64,000 nt of DNA from Halichoerus grypus (Eukaryota; Chordata; Mammalia; Carnivora; Phocidae), in assembly GCF_964656455.1 (NCBI RefSeq), contig NC_135712.1, positions 99,548,294 through 99,612,293 of the forward strand. The letters are read 5' to 3'. The notes beneath the pieces were generated by a model. That model was not told the origin of the DNA. It saw only the letters and a program-made list of their open reading frames with translations, and made no database searches. Positions within the stretch are counted from its first letter, which is position 1. Every line of letters begins with the position of its first letter. Made by a program: the position numbers and the translations under genes. Shown here piece by piece: positions 46,810-57,681 of the stretch.

Positions 46810-47312
46810 AAATAATATAAGCCTCCTCTTTCATTAAGGAAAATACTTTAAAAATGTGAATATTACTTTAAAATAAATATGTTTCTACTAAAAAGAAGCT
46901 GTAAAGCAAATCACTTGGGGCTAAAAATATTCAGGCACTATGTTAAAATTCCTTCACTTTGATGATAAGGCAAGCTAAGAATACATAAGTTTGTGATACA
47001 GAAAACTAACTAAAAGACTTGCCTCTCTTCAGATGCAGGTGGGAATTTATATATAAATTCTGCTTGTCAATCATAATTGAAAGATTTCTTTTATTGTTTT
47101 TACATGCCATTTAGTGTAAAGGTGTGAGGACTCTCTTCTTACAGATTTATAAGACGACTACATCTAGAATTCAATTTTAAATCCACTAGCTTAAGGTATT
47201 TTCCTGGAGAAAGAAGTACATTTTTATAAGAAACAAAAAATCCATAAAAATCCATATATACTGCCCATAAATGACAACATCAAATTTTTTCTCTTCGTTC
47301 CTTTTAAATCTT
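46810..47312. other. AT-rich sequence, nothing identified
   Basis: No recognised element. Confidence 0.5.
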
Positions 47313-47326
47313 AAAATATGTACACA

Positions 47327-47547
47327 GGGGCACCTGGGTGGCTCAGCCAGTTAAGTGTCTGACTCTTGATTTTGGCTCAGGTCATGATATCGGGGTCATG
47401 AGATCAAGCCCTGTGTTGGGCTCCACACTCAGAGGGGAGTCTGCTTGAGAGTCTCTCCCTCTCTCTTCCTCTGCTCCTTCCCCAACTCATGTTATAAATA
47501 AATAAATAAATAGATAGATAGATAAATATCTTAACAAATAAAATACA
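47327..47547 (+). mobile_element. CAN-SINE, older subtype
   Basis: 'ggggcacctgggtggctcag', 'gactcttgattttggctcag', 'atatcggggtcatgagatca', then an expanded AAATA/GATA tail. The flanking repeat is weak ('aaaatatgtacaca' against 'aaaatacatataca'), which fits an older insertion. Confidence 0.92.
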
Positions 47548-47804
47548 TATACAAAATTAGAAGAGATTTTGGTTTTGGTCGATATCTACTATGATCTTTT
47601 ATGCATCATTTGTAAAGTAGGTATCAAGACACAAAATTATCAAAATAAAAGTGATTTTTAGAGTTTCCAAAGTCTAGATATATCATGGAACATGTTTTGT
47701 GCTTTTACCTTAACTTCCATTTATGATGTCTTTAAAGTTGCATACCATAATAATGAAAAATATTTATCCACATTACCATTCAAAAATTTGTAGTCAGAAC
47801 TCCT

Positions 47805-48175
47805 ATATACTAGGTATCCCCACTCTGGGAATAAAAAAGAGAATAAGGCCCACTGCCTATCCTCAAGAAGCTCACAGTCTAGCAGGGAAGCCATTCCAAT
47901 AAACAGAATACAGCATTCAGTGGTGCCTGGGTGCCTCAGTTGGTTGAGCCTTGGACTCTTGAATTTGGCTCAGGTCATGATCTTGGGGTCATGGGATCAG
48001 GCCCTGTGTCAGGCTCCACACTCAGTGAGGAGTCGGCTTAAGATTCTCTCCCTTTCCCTCTGTCCTTACCCCCTCTTGTGCTCTCTATCTTTATCTCTCT
48101 AAAATAAATAAGTTAATCTTAAAAAAAAGAATATAGCATTCAGTGTGAGAAATGAAATGATCATCACATGCCTAA
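47805..48175 (-). repeat. L2 LINE 3' end, split by a SINE
   Basis: 'ctaggtatccccactctggg', 'ctgcctatcctcaagaagct', 'cacagtctagcagggaagcc' is the antisense L2 3' end. It resumes after the SINE at about 48146 with weaker similarity. Confidence 0.6.
47923..48127 (+). mobile_element. CAN-SINE, older subtype
   Basis: 'ggtgcctgggtgcctcagtt', 'gactcttgaatttggctcag', 'gatcttggggtcatgggatc', CT-rich body, A-run. An 18-bp duplication with one mismatch, 'agaatacagcattcagtg' (47905-47922) and 'agaatatagcattcagtg' (48128-48145), flanks it. Confidence 0.95.
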
Positions 48176-48237
48176 GGTGAGGTGGTGTACAAAGATAGAC
48201 AATGGACAATAAGGGTGGGGCAATAAATTAACTCAAC

Positions 48238-48640
48238 AGTCATTCAGCAAATATTTCTTAATCTCTTACTATGAGCCAGATATTATTTATATTTTTTTAA
48301 AGATTTTATTTTATTTTAGAGAGAGAGAGTGTGCACGCACAAGCAGGGGGAGGGGCAGAGGAGTGGGAGAGAGAGAATCTCAAGCAGACTCTGTGCTGAG
48401 CATGGAGCCAAATGGGGCTCAATCTCATGACCCTGTGATCCTGACTTTGAGTGGAAATCAGGAGTAGATGCTTAACTGACTGAGCCACCTACGTGTCCCC
48501 AGACATTATTTTTATTGCTGAGGGCATGGTGATGAACAAAACTACCTTTACAAGGTTTACATTTCATCATGGGGAAAAAGATAATAGACAAACGCACACA
48601 AGTAAGTTGTATGTCAGATGGTGGTAAGTGCTTTATGCCT
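48238..48640 (-). repeat. Second L2 3' end, split by a SINE
   Basis: Left piece 48238-48290 ('cattcagcaaatatttctta', 'ctatgagccagatatta'). Right piece 48500-48640 ('ggcatggtgatgaacaaaac', 'acatttcatcatggggaaaa', 'gtcagatggtggtaagtgct'). Order matches the antisense L2 terminus. Confidence 0.65.
48291..48499 (-). mobile_element. CAN-SINE, older subtype
   Basis: Antisense, diverged: 'aaagattttattttatttta', 'agactctgtgctgagcatgg', 'atctcatgaccctgtgatcc', 'gactgagccacctacgtgtc'. Duplication CAGATATTATTT/CAGACATTATTT (48277-48288 and 48500-48511). Confidence 0.92.
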
Positions 48641-49132
48641 CAAAGGACTTCTGAATTTGAACTTGACAATCAGCTGAGTGTAAGGAAGACTTGCTTAAGT
48701 TAACTTGACTGGGATCAGAAATCATGTCAGCTTTCATTCTCATTATCACAATGTAGAAAGAAGAAAAAGAGTGAATGAAAATCATTGTTCTACCATTCTT
48801 TGGTATACACAGTATGGAAAACCAGGTCAAAAATGACTACTAAGCAATTCATAGTGAGTTTGAATAAATGAGCATGTGGGGGAGTAACAGAGGCAAAGAT
48901 CTGGCTATTGGGTAGTTCAGGTGAGTAGAAATAAGTTTGGTATGAAAGGGTAAACTGAAGGGGAAAAATCTTAACCATTTTTAATTCTCTGCTCTCATCT
49001 TATATATATGGAGCATTCTTTTTAACCTGTCATCTAGCCTCTCCAGAGACTGTGGGGTGGGGTGGAATTAATGGATATGGAGAGAAAATTTCATATGTCT
49101 TTACATGAGACAAAGGAAAATGCAGCAGTGAC

Positions 49133-49167
<35 letters not shown>

Positions 49168-49305
49168 TAGGACTGGGAATTATGGAAAGAAATATAGAAC
49201 AAAAAGCCATTTAGAGAAAAATATTTAATGTCCTACTTTGAGATGGAGATTATAACCCCAACTCTGTGTCCTCATGATACCTGAATGAACATCACCCTTA
49301 CTCCA
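48641..49305. other. Unassigned sequence with (TG)n
   Basis: No recognised element. (TG)n microsatellite at 49136-49167. Confidence 0.5.
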
Positions 49306-49769
49306 TAAGACTTTTTTTTGTTGGGAGGGGGGATTAGATTAACATTTATTTATTTTTCTTTATTTTTTTTTTATTAACATATAATGTATTATTTGTTTCA
49401 GGGATACAGGTCTGTGATTCATCAGTCTTACACAATTCACAGTGCTCAGCAAAGCACATACCCTCCCCAAAGTCCATCCCCCAGCCACCCCATCCCTCTC
49501 ACGCCCCTCCCCTCCAGCAACCCTCAGTTTGTTTCCTGAGATTAAGAGTCTTTTATGGTTTGTCTCCCTCTCTGATTTCATTTGTTTCACTTTTCCCTCC
49601 CTTCCCTTATGATAGTCTGTCTTGTTTCTCAAATTCTTCACATCAGTGAGATCATATGATACTTGTCTTTCTCTGATTGACTTATTTCCCTTAGCATAAT
49701 ACCCTCTAGTTCCATCCATGTCGTTGCAAATGGCAAGATTTCATTCCTTTTGATGGCTGCATAATATTC

Positions 49770-49770
<1 letters not shown>

Positions 49771-49814
<44 letters not shown>
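49771..49814. repeat. (TG)n microsatellite inside L1
   Basis: About 21 TG units at the site where other L1 copies in this window have a short TA/CA run (for example 9195-9243). It adds His/Thr or Val/Cys runs to the local frames. Confidence 0.95.
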
Positions 49815-49818
<4 letters not shown>

Positions 49819-50089
49819 CACATATATACCACATCTTCTTTAACCATTCATCTGTTGATGGATATCTAGGCTCTTTCCATAGTTTGGCTATTGTGGACAC
49901 TGCTGCTATAAACATTGGAGTGCATGTACCCCTTTGGGTCACTACATTTGTATCTTTGGGGTAAATTACCAGTAGTGTAATTGCTAGGTCATAGGGCAGC
50001 TCTATTTTCAACTTTTTGGGGAACCTCCATACTGTTTTACAGTATATATATATATATATATACTGTATATATATATATATATATATATA

Positions 50090-50440
50090 GGTAAGTATGA
50101 TGAAGGGATGGAATATGACTATAAAGATGAAAATTAAAAAAGATTTTAAAAAAGGAATTGTTAAGAAGTTGGTTGAAAAAATAATGAAAAAAATTTTTAA
50201 AAATGGTGAATGTGATCAGGTGGGAGACTAGGACAATGTCATACACTAGATTTAGGGTATATTTTGGTCTGTTAGAAGAAACTGTATCCCAAAATTTTAA
50301 AGAAAGAAAACTTGTATATATATATATACACAAAAAGTAAGATTAAATACAATGAAGGGATAGAATATGACTGTAAAAATGAAAATTAAAAGAAATTTTA
50401 AAAAAGGAATTGATAAGATGTTGGTTGAAAAAGGAAAGAA
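50090..50440 (-). repeat. Two tandem-like units in the L1 5' UTR
   Basis: Two similar ~100-bp blocks, 50090-50195 and 50335-50440, share 'atgaagggat(g/a)gaatatgact', 'atgaaaattaaaa' and 'aaaaaaggaattg(t/a)taag'. Spacing is about 245 bp. They resemble reiterated 5' UTR units, known in other L1 lineages to carry promoter activity. Confidence 0.75.
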
Positions 50441-50559
50441 GAAAATTCAAGTAAAAAAATAGAAAAAGAAAAAAATAAAGAAAATTAAAAAAAATTAACT
50501 TTGAAAGACTAAAGAATCATGGGAAAAAAGCCATGAATTCTATGTGTTGTATTCTCCTA

Positions 50560-51596
50560 GCACTGGAGTTTTGCAGTTCTCATTGACCGGTAAATTTGGT
50601 CTTGGCTGGCTGTTCTTGCTGATCTTCTGGGGAAGGGGCCTGTTGCAGCAATTCTCAAATGTCTTTGCCCGAGGCTGAATTGCACCACCTTAGCCAGGAG
50701 CCAGGCTAAGTAATCGGCTTGGGTTTCCTCTCAGTAGCTTTTGTTCCCTGAAAGCTTTCCCTATAGTTTTGGAGGATGAGAATGAAAATGGCAGCCTCCC
50801 AATCTCTGGTCCCAGAGGAGCTGAGAGCTCGGGAACCCACTCCTCAGTGAGCCCTCAGAGAAAAGCAGTCAATTGCTCCTGCCTCCCTGGTCTCCGGCCA
50901 CACTCTGTTCTCACCCGGCCTGTGACCAAGCATTTCTATCTCTGGCACATGACCCCGTTTGGAGTCTCCAAACCCAGCAGATTCTTGCCGTGCGCTCCCA
51001 TGCTGCTCCTCCTTGGGGGAAGAAGAGGAATCTCCCTGGATCTGCCACTTGTTGGGTCCCTGCTTGAAGAGCAGTGGCCCGATTGTGCCGTGGATCACAG
51101 TTTATGGCAACCCCGAGCTGAGAGCCCACTTCTCGGCTCTGTCTCTGCAGTCAGCTTCCCTGCTCTGATACCTGGGAGGTCTGCCACATTCAGGCACCCC
51201 CGGTCTTTCTGTGACCCTGAGGGTCCTGAGACCACACTCTCCCAGCGAGGGTTCCACACCCCCTGGTTAGCCCCTGGAGCAATGTCACTCAGCGGAGCAG
51301 ACTTCTAAAAGTTCTAATTTTGTGCTCCGCTGCTCTATCACTTGCTGGTAGCCGGCTGATAGAAGGTCCCTCCCCCCGTGGTCTATCTTCCCAAATATCG
51401 CCTCGGATTCATTTCTCTTCACTTCCTACCTTCCAGAATGTGGTCGCTTTTCTGTTCATAGAGTTGCTGCTATTCTTTTCTTCGATCTCCTGTTGAGTTT
51501 GTAGGTGTTCTGCATGGTTTGATAACTAGCTGAATTCCTTGGAACACCAGATGAAATTTAGGTCTCCTACTCCTCTGCCATCTTGCTCTTCCTCCG
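50560..51596 (-). promoter_or_regulatory. L1 5' UTR / probable internal promoter region
   Basis: GC-richer than anything else in the window and with CpGs retained. Read on the minus strand it starts at the L1 5' end and should drive minus-strand transcription if active. 'gccatcttgc' at 51577-51586 reads 'gcaagatggc' on the minus strand, a YY1-type core 10-20 bp from the element's first base. That is the position at which YY1 sets the start in human L1. Activity is inferred, not shown. Confidence 0.6.
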
Positions 51597-51606
51597 TAAG
51601 ACTTTT

Positions 51607-51754
51607 GTTAATGGATCTATTGCTGTGTTGAGAAGGCTGAAGCACAATTATTCAAGAAAATTCAAAATATGAGGTTTGCTATGTAGTCAAATTAACCAGT
51701 AAGTACATATGAAATATTTCTAGAATGGTTTTCTGGTACTGACTTTGAGCAGTA
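51607..51754. other. Unassigned spacer
   Basis: No recognised element between the L1 5' flank and the MIR. Confidence 0.4.
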
Positions 51755-51990
51755 TGGTGAGCAGTCAGGATAAGTGTGCAGGCTATGGAGTCAGACAATT
51801 TGTGTTCATATCCTGCCTTTAGCACTTACTACCTGTGTGGCCTTGAGCATGTTAATTAACCTCAGTGTGTCTCAGTTTCTTAATCTGTAAAATGGGAAGT
51901 ATAAGTGTGTTCCATTATGATTGTTGTGAGGATTAAACTAATATGTAGTTTATCAGCACACATTCCTAATAGAGGTTAGCGATTTCTATT
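51755..51990 (+). repeat. MIR SINE, well preserved
   Basis: Sense MIR in full order: 'ggctatggagtcagacaatt', 'tgtgtggccttgagcatgtt', 'ctcagtttcttaatctgtaa', 'attgttgtgaggattaaact'. The only plus-strand MIR seen here. Confidence 0.88.
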
Positions 51991-54579
51991 TTTAGTCATC
52001 TCAATAGAAAATATTTATAAAATGTTGAATCACTCTCCTCTTATCTTGCCTCATTTGCAACATGAAAGATAAAAAATAAATTATGTACAATATTATAACT
52101 ATTAGAAAACTATCAGAGGGGGTTAAAATAAAAAATAATGGAAGAAGAAGTAATTTAAATAATATAACTAGATTTTTATTTTTAGTAGAATAAAAAAGTT
52201 ATACGTGTCTAAATTGCTGGAGGGAGACAATGACAACTGAGTCTATGCTGAGTTTAAGGGATTGAGTATCTGAAATTGGACATTTCAAAGGCAGTGGTAA
52301 CCATTAACTGCATGTTGTTGCTTTTTAAAACTTTGTAACCACAGTAAACCTTTATGGTCAAGTAATGTTTTGTGAACTTAATAATTTTTAAAATGTGTTT
52401 GTAAGGTCATGTGGGGATGTGACACCATTAGTAGCTCCTGTTGTTAAAATGTAAGCATCTCATTAGCTAGGGATTGCATTTCTTTACTGCAAGTAAAAGA
52501 AAACATAACTCAAAAGTAGCTTACACAAAGTTTGCATTTTTCTTAAATAATAGAATTCCAAAAGCAAATAGCCCAGGACAAATATAGTAGTTCTTTTTGT
52601 CATAAAATGCCCATGCTTTTCCTCATGCCCAATTATCTGTATCATATGGTTTGTCACCTGATAGCTACAAATGGCAAGTCCACATCCAGTATCATGACAA
52701 TATTTCAAGAAGGATAGAGGAAAAAGAGGGCAAAGGACAAATCGCATGTTTCAATTCTTTTTTTTTAAAGTGTTTTCTACCAAAAAAAAAAAAAAAAAGT
52801 GTTTTCTACAAATCAGTATCAGTAATTCTCTTATATGTATTGGCCAGAACAGTAAATAAAGTTCAAGTGGTAAGCTTTCTAAGAGAGAAGGGGGAGAATT
52901 GATATTTTGTGAGTAGTTAGTAGTGTCTACCTGTCTAAATAAAAATATACGTTCAGATTCACTTTTTATTTTAAATAATTCTTTAAAATTGCTGCTATTT
53001 ACACCAGTTGCTTATTCTAAAAACAATCCAATACAATAATTGTGTTTAACAATTTGAATATATAGAATAATTATAATTTAATAATGATAAACAAATGTTT
53101 TTAAATTTAACAGACTAAGAAAATCTCATAAACAGTGATCTCAGACATAGAAATCATATGCTGTATAGAATAATTAAAATAAATATCTATAGAGATTACA
53201 TATTGGAAATCTTTCAAAACATGTTATATGACTATATCTTGATAGCCTTTAGGCATCAATAAATTTCAACCCCAGATAATTTTTTAATCTACCTTTCTAT
53301 CTGTTTCTAATAAACAAAGACAGGAATAATTAGCAAACATTTTAAGATAATCATAAAGGACATGAAGCATCATAAACCTGCCTGATGACCTTGAGATATT
53401 AAATACTTCATGCTGAATTAGGAAATGCATAATATATATATTAACATATTCATTCAGCACATATATACTTTGAACCAATTAGGTATACCCCATGCATAGT
53501 GCAATGGTAGTATTGAGAATCTATGATTCAACTTAGTGTTTTGAAATGTTTTATATAATTAACTGTTTTGTGGTTGATCAAAGGAAAAAGAAGTTAAGTT
53601 CCTTTCTGAAAACATTTTTATCTTGTTTTATTAAAAAACTGTCTTTCAACGGTCATCACTAAGCTTAGTATAATTATCTTCATGATGTGAGGAGGCTCAA
53701 GCAGGGTGTAAGTCACAAGAAATGTCACAGACCTAAAAGGAAGATGAAACCAAGTGAGTGGATAAAATATCCTTCTTTCATAGGTGGGATCTAAGAAGGA
53801 ATGTACTTCACAAATATTCCTTTCAGTTTGAGAGCAATTCAAAAAAGGAAAGCGTCAAGAGCACCATTGCTTCAAGAGCTGACCTAGAATAGCTTTTCAA
53901 CGGTTACAGGAAAGTATTCTCACTGGGAAAAGCAGAGGCTGCAATAACTACATGATTGTAACCTAGATCTGGTTCATACAACTGCCACCTTCTGGAATGG
54001 ACAAGCAGATAATTCAAGTGGTTACATCAAGTCAGAATGGGAAGGATGTATGCATTATTCAAAATTCTGCATTGAAAATTCATTTAGTTGAAATAAATTG
54101 TGCTTAATTCTTACTTCTTGTTTCAAGCCAGGATACACGTGTTGATTGAATTATCACTATCAAGTGATAGATTTTCTGAACAATAATATATTTTCCCCAT
54201 AAGCTATACAATAGCTTACAGGAAAAATGAACTTAGGAAAATTCATTTTATACAGAAGAATGTCATAATTAAGGTAATACAGAGAAATAAAATACATTTC
54301 CAGATACTACACTTCTAAATGAGATATAAGAATCCCCAAGAAGTTGGGAAAAAAGAAAATCATAGGATCTTACGGGACAATTAATTTATTTTTTCTTTTT
54401 AAATTGTTGTTATTGTTATCAGTGTTATCAATTCTACAATCATGTCCATGTTCAGTGAGTTTTTCCAGGGATAACTGATCTGATGCTATTTACCTAACCA
54501 GCTTGTGTTGGTCTATTAAATGTCATGTTTTAAGATTTCTTGATCATCCAGTAGGGGCCTTTAGAAAGCTATCACTAAT
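51991..54579. other. AT-rich sequence, nothing firmly identified
   Basis: No young retroposon over 2.6 kb apart from a bare poly(A) insertion at 52781. 52480-52740 ('gattgcatttctttactgca') resembles a common old repeat that I cannot name. Confidence 0.45.
52767..52809 (+). repeat. Bare poly(A) insertion with 14-bp duplication
   Basis: A 15-bp insert of C plus A14 (52781-52795) lies between two perfect copies of AAAGTGTTTTCTAC (52767-52780 and 52796-52809). It has the target duplication and tail of a retroposon but no body. Confidence 0.8.
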
Positions 54580-55015
54580 ATATACACTATAATAAATTTA
54601 TATTTATATAAATTATATATAAATTTAAATTTATATGTAATTATATATAATAAATTTATATATAATTTATATTTCTATATAAATATTATAAATTATATAT
54701 GAATATACATTTTGTTATATACAATAAATAATATTTATATTATATATCATATGTAATGATATATAATACCATATAACATAAATCATATTTATATAGCATT
54801 TTATATTATATTTTATATAAATATATACTTATATTTATATATAAATAAGTATGTTTTTATACACAAATATAAAAATATTTATATAATTTTTATATGGCAT
54901 TATTTATATTTTATATTTCTGTTATATTTCTATTATATAAATACTTATATTTATATATCTTTATATAGTATTATATATAAATATATATATTTTGTTATAC
55001 ATATTTTTCCTACAA
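54580..55015. repeat. Long A/T low-complexity tract
   Basis: About 430 bp composed almost only of A and T in ATATAAATTTAT-type words. It looks like a decayed AT microsatellite. No retroposon boundary is visible. Confidence 0.9.
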
Positions 55016-56088
55016 ATAATTTTAATTCTTCAGTTAATGTTAAATTCCACCTCCTATCACAGGGAAAAAAATAAATATTCACTAAGAAACATTTTTTTGT
55101 TGTGTGACTGGTTTGGTAAATTTATCAAACTATCATCATTCAAAACATAATCATGTTTTAATTATGCTTTAGTTGGAAACATGAATTAGTGATTAAAAAT
55201 AATAAGTTTGTAATATCACAGACTATCAGTGAATAATTCTAATTATTAACATTAAACTTGAAATCACTAATATATGTCAAACACAATATTATGTCACAAA
55301 TCCACAACAGTAGGCTTTTTAGTAAAGATAATATTACCATCCAGTTATAATAAATAAATCAGTAATGTGTATATCTATTGTAAAAAGCACTGAATGCACT
55401 TAGATGTTTATTTTTAAATGATTTTTGTCACTGTGGATTACATTGACAGTAAGTATTGCTGTTTTTATATGAGAAAGAATAAGAAACAAACACATGGACT
55501 ATTATTTGCAGCAATATTTAAGTAGCTTCAATTTGTATACTCGTATACCTTTAGTAAAATTATATTGTAATATTTTGGCAATAAAGCAGAGGAAAGGAAA
55601 TAACTAGAAGAAATAAATGATAGATTAATGAAACCGCATCAACTACTGATAAAAAATATTAAGTAGGGAAATTAAGGATAGTTTTGGTTGCTTGCTTTAT
55701 CTTGCTTTAGTAAGTGATTTATATCTTTAGTATAATACCAAATCATCTTTATATAGAATAGGATGCAAAATTTGTATAAAATTTTAAATAAACTGTGAGA
55801 TTTTAGAGAAATTCCTTCTTATAAATAAACTGTGAGATTTTAGGAAATTCCTTCTTTAAAAAAATATTGGTTATAATTCACTAGACTCTTGAGGGACATG
55901 TTTATTTCAAACTGTTGTTAGTTTTGAGAGGGAGAAAGAATCAAGTGAAAAATACAAGTTATCTTAAAATGTACTATAACTGATATGAAAATGTAGTATA
56001 CTGGCAGTGAGTAAAAAAGGTACATATTTCATAGATTTAAGGAAGGAATAGGGAAATGGCTGTGAATGGAGAAGACTTAAAATTTATA
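55016..56088. other. AT-rich sequence, nothing identified
   Basis: No recognised transposon or gene. Contains a local ~37-bp tandem duplication at 55786-55857. Confidence 0.5.
55786..55857 (+). repeat. ~37-bp tandem duplication
   Basis: 'taaataaactgtgagatttt' followed by 'aaattccttctt' occurs twice in tandem, at 55786-55821 and 55823-55857, differing by a 2-bp indel. Confidence 0.85.
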
Positions 56089-56185
56089 AAGAAAATAGAA
56101 AGAAAGAGAAAGAAAGAAAGAAAGAAAGAGAAAAAGAAAGAAAAAGAAAGAAAGAAAGAAAGAAAGAGAAAGAAAGAAAGAAAAA
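56089..56185. repeat. (GAAA)n microsatellite
   Basis: About 95 bp of GAAA with interruptions, directly at the 5' edge of a plus-strand L1. Lys/Arg/Glu and Phe/Ser runs in the frames here are artefacts. Confidence 0.95.
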
Positions 56186-57095
56186 ATAAAGAACTTATCA
56201 AACTCAAAACCCAAAAACAAATAATCCAATTAAAAAATGGGCAAAAGACATGACGAGATATTTTTCCAAAGAAGACACACAGATGGACAACAGACACGAA
56301 AAGATGCTCAACATCGCTCATCATCAGGGAAATACAAATCAAAACTACAATGAGATACCACCTCACACCTGTCAGAATGGCTAAAATTAACAACGCAGGA
56401 AACAACAGGTGTTGGTGAGGATGTGGAAAGAGGGGAACCCTCTTACACTATTGGTGGAATACAAACTGGTGTAGCCTCTCTGGAAAACAGTATTGAGGTT
56501 CCTCAAAAAGTTAAGCACAGAACTACCTTACAGTCCAGCAATTGCAGTGGTACTTACTCAAAGAATACAAAAATACTATTTGAAGGGATACATGCACCCT
56601 AATGTTTATAGCAGAACTATCAACAATAGCCAAATTATGGAAAGAGCCCAAATGTCCATTGACGGATGAATGGATAAAGATATGGATATATATACTGGAA
56701 TATTACTCTGCTATAAAAATAATGAAATCTTGCCATTTGCAACAATATGGTTGGAGCTAGAGAGTACTATGGCAAGTGAAATAAGTCAGTCAGCAAAAGA
56801 AAAATACCATACGATTTCACTCATATGTGGAATTTAAGAAACAAAACAAATGAACATTGGGGGAAAAAACAGAGAGGGAAACCAAGAAAGAGACTCTTAA
56901 CTATAGAGAAAAAACTGATAGTTACCAGAGGGGAGGTGGGAGGGGGTTAAATAGGTGATGCATATTAAGGAAGTCACTTCCTGTGATGAACACCAGGTGT
57001 TGTATGTAAGTGTTGAATCACTAAATTCTACACCAGAAACTAATATTACATTGTATGTTAACAAACTGAAGTTTAAATAAAAACTTGGGAAAAAA
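56186..57095 (+). mobile_element. Carnivore L1, 5'-truncated
   Basis: Sense L1 from the ORF2 C-terminal half ('aagaacttatcaaactcaaa', 'accacctcacacctgtcaga') through the 3' UTR ('ggttccagagg'-type block near 56920, 'gatgaacaccaggtgttgta') to the tail 'taaataaaaactt'. Reading frames are broken. The (GAAA)n at its left edge obscures the left boundary and any duplication. Confidence 0.9.
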
Positions 57096-57155
57096 AGCAA
57101 AATGAAAAGACAAGCCCCAGATTGGGAGAAAATATTTGCAAAAGATATATATCTT

Positions 57156-57340
57156 TTTTAAAAAATATTTTATTTACTTATATGTCAGAGAGAGAGTTAG
57201 CACAAGCAAGGGGAGCAGCAGAGGGAGAAGCAGGCTCCCCACTGAGGAAGGAACCCGATGTGGGACTTGATCCCAGGACCCTGGGATCATGACCTGAGCC
57301 AAAGGCAGACACTTAACCAACTGAGCCACCCAGGCGTCCC
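57156..57340 (-). mobile_element. CAN-SINE, full length
   Basis: Antisense CAN-SINE inside L1MB: 'atgtgggacttgatcccagg', 'gagccacccaggcgtccc'. A perfect 18-bp duplication GCAAAAGATATATATCTT flanks it (57138-57155 and 57341-57358). Confidence 0.97.
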
Positions 57341-57681
57341 GCAAAAGATATATATCTTATACAGGACTATGATCCAAAATATATAGAGAACTTTTAAAAC
57401 TCAATGAAAAAACAACAAAAAAAGTATTTAAAAATGGCCCAACCTGAACAGATACCTTATCAAAGAAGATATACAGATAGCAAGAAAGGATATGAAAAGA
57501 TGCTCCACATCATTTGTCATAGGGAAGTGCAAATTAAAACAATAATGAGAAACCCCTACATACCTATTAGAATGGCCAAATCAAGAACTCTGACAACATC
57601 AAACACTGAGGATATGTAGCAACAGGAATTCTCATTCGCCGTTGGTGAGAATGCATAATGGTACAACCACTTTGGAAGACA

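Larger units (their letters stand above)
49316..51596 (-). mobile_element. 5'-complete carnivore L1 lacking its middle
   Basis: 49365-50039 is antisense L1 3' UTR and ORF2 C-terminus (minus frames contain ELPYDLAITLLVIYPKDTN and KLWKEPRYPSTDEWLKKMW). At about 50040-50090 a TA microsatellite leads straight into antisense L1 5' UTR, which runs to the 5' terminus at about 51596. ORF1 and most of ORF2 are absent. TAAGACTTTT repeats at 49306-49315 and 51597-51606 are a likely target duplication for the whole unit. The element cannot code for mobilisation proteins. Confidence 0.85.

Noticed and set aside
49638..50011. His/Thr-run open frames
   Set aside because: (TG)n microsatellite translated within an L1 ORF2 remnant.
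50769..51308. 179-codon frame as a host gene
   Set aside because: It lies entirely within L1 5' UTR. It is kept only as an ORF0-like hypothesis in the findings.
56037..56405. Phe/Ser-rich and Lys/Glu-rich open frames on the two strands
   Set aside because: Translation of (GAAA)n plus L1 sequence.
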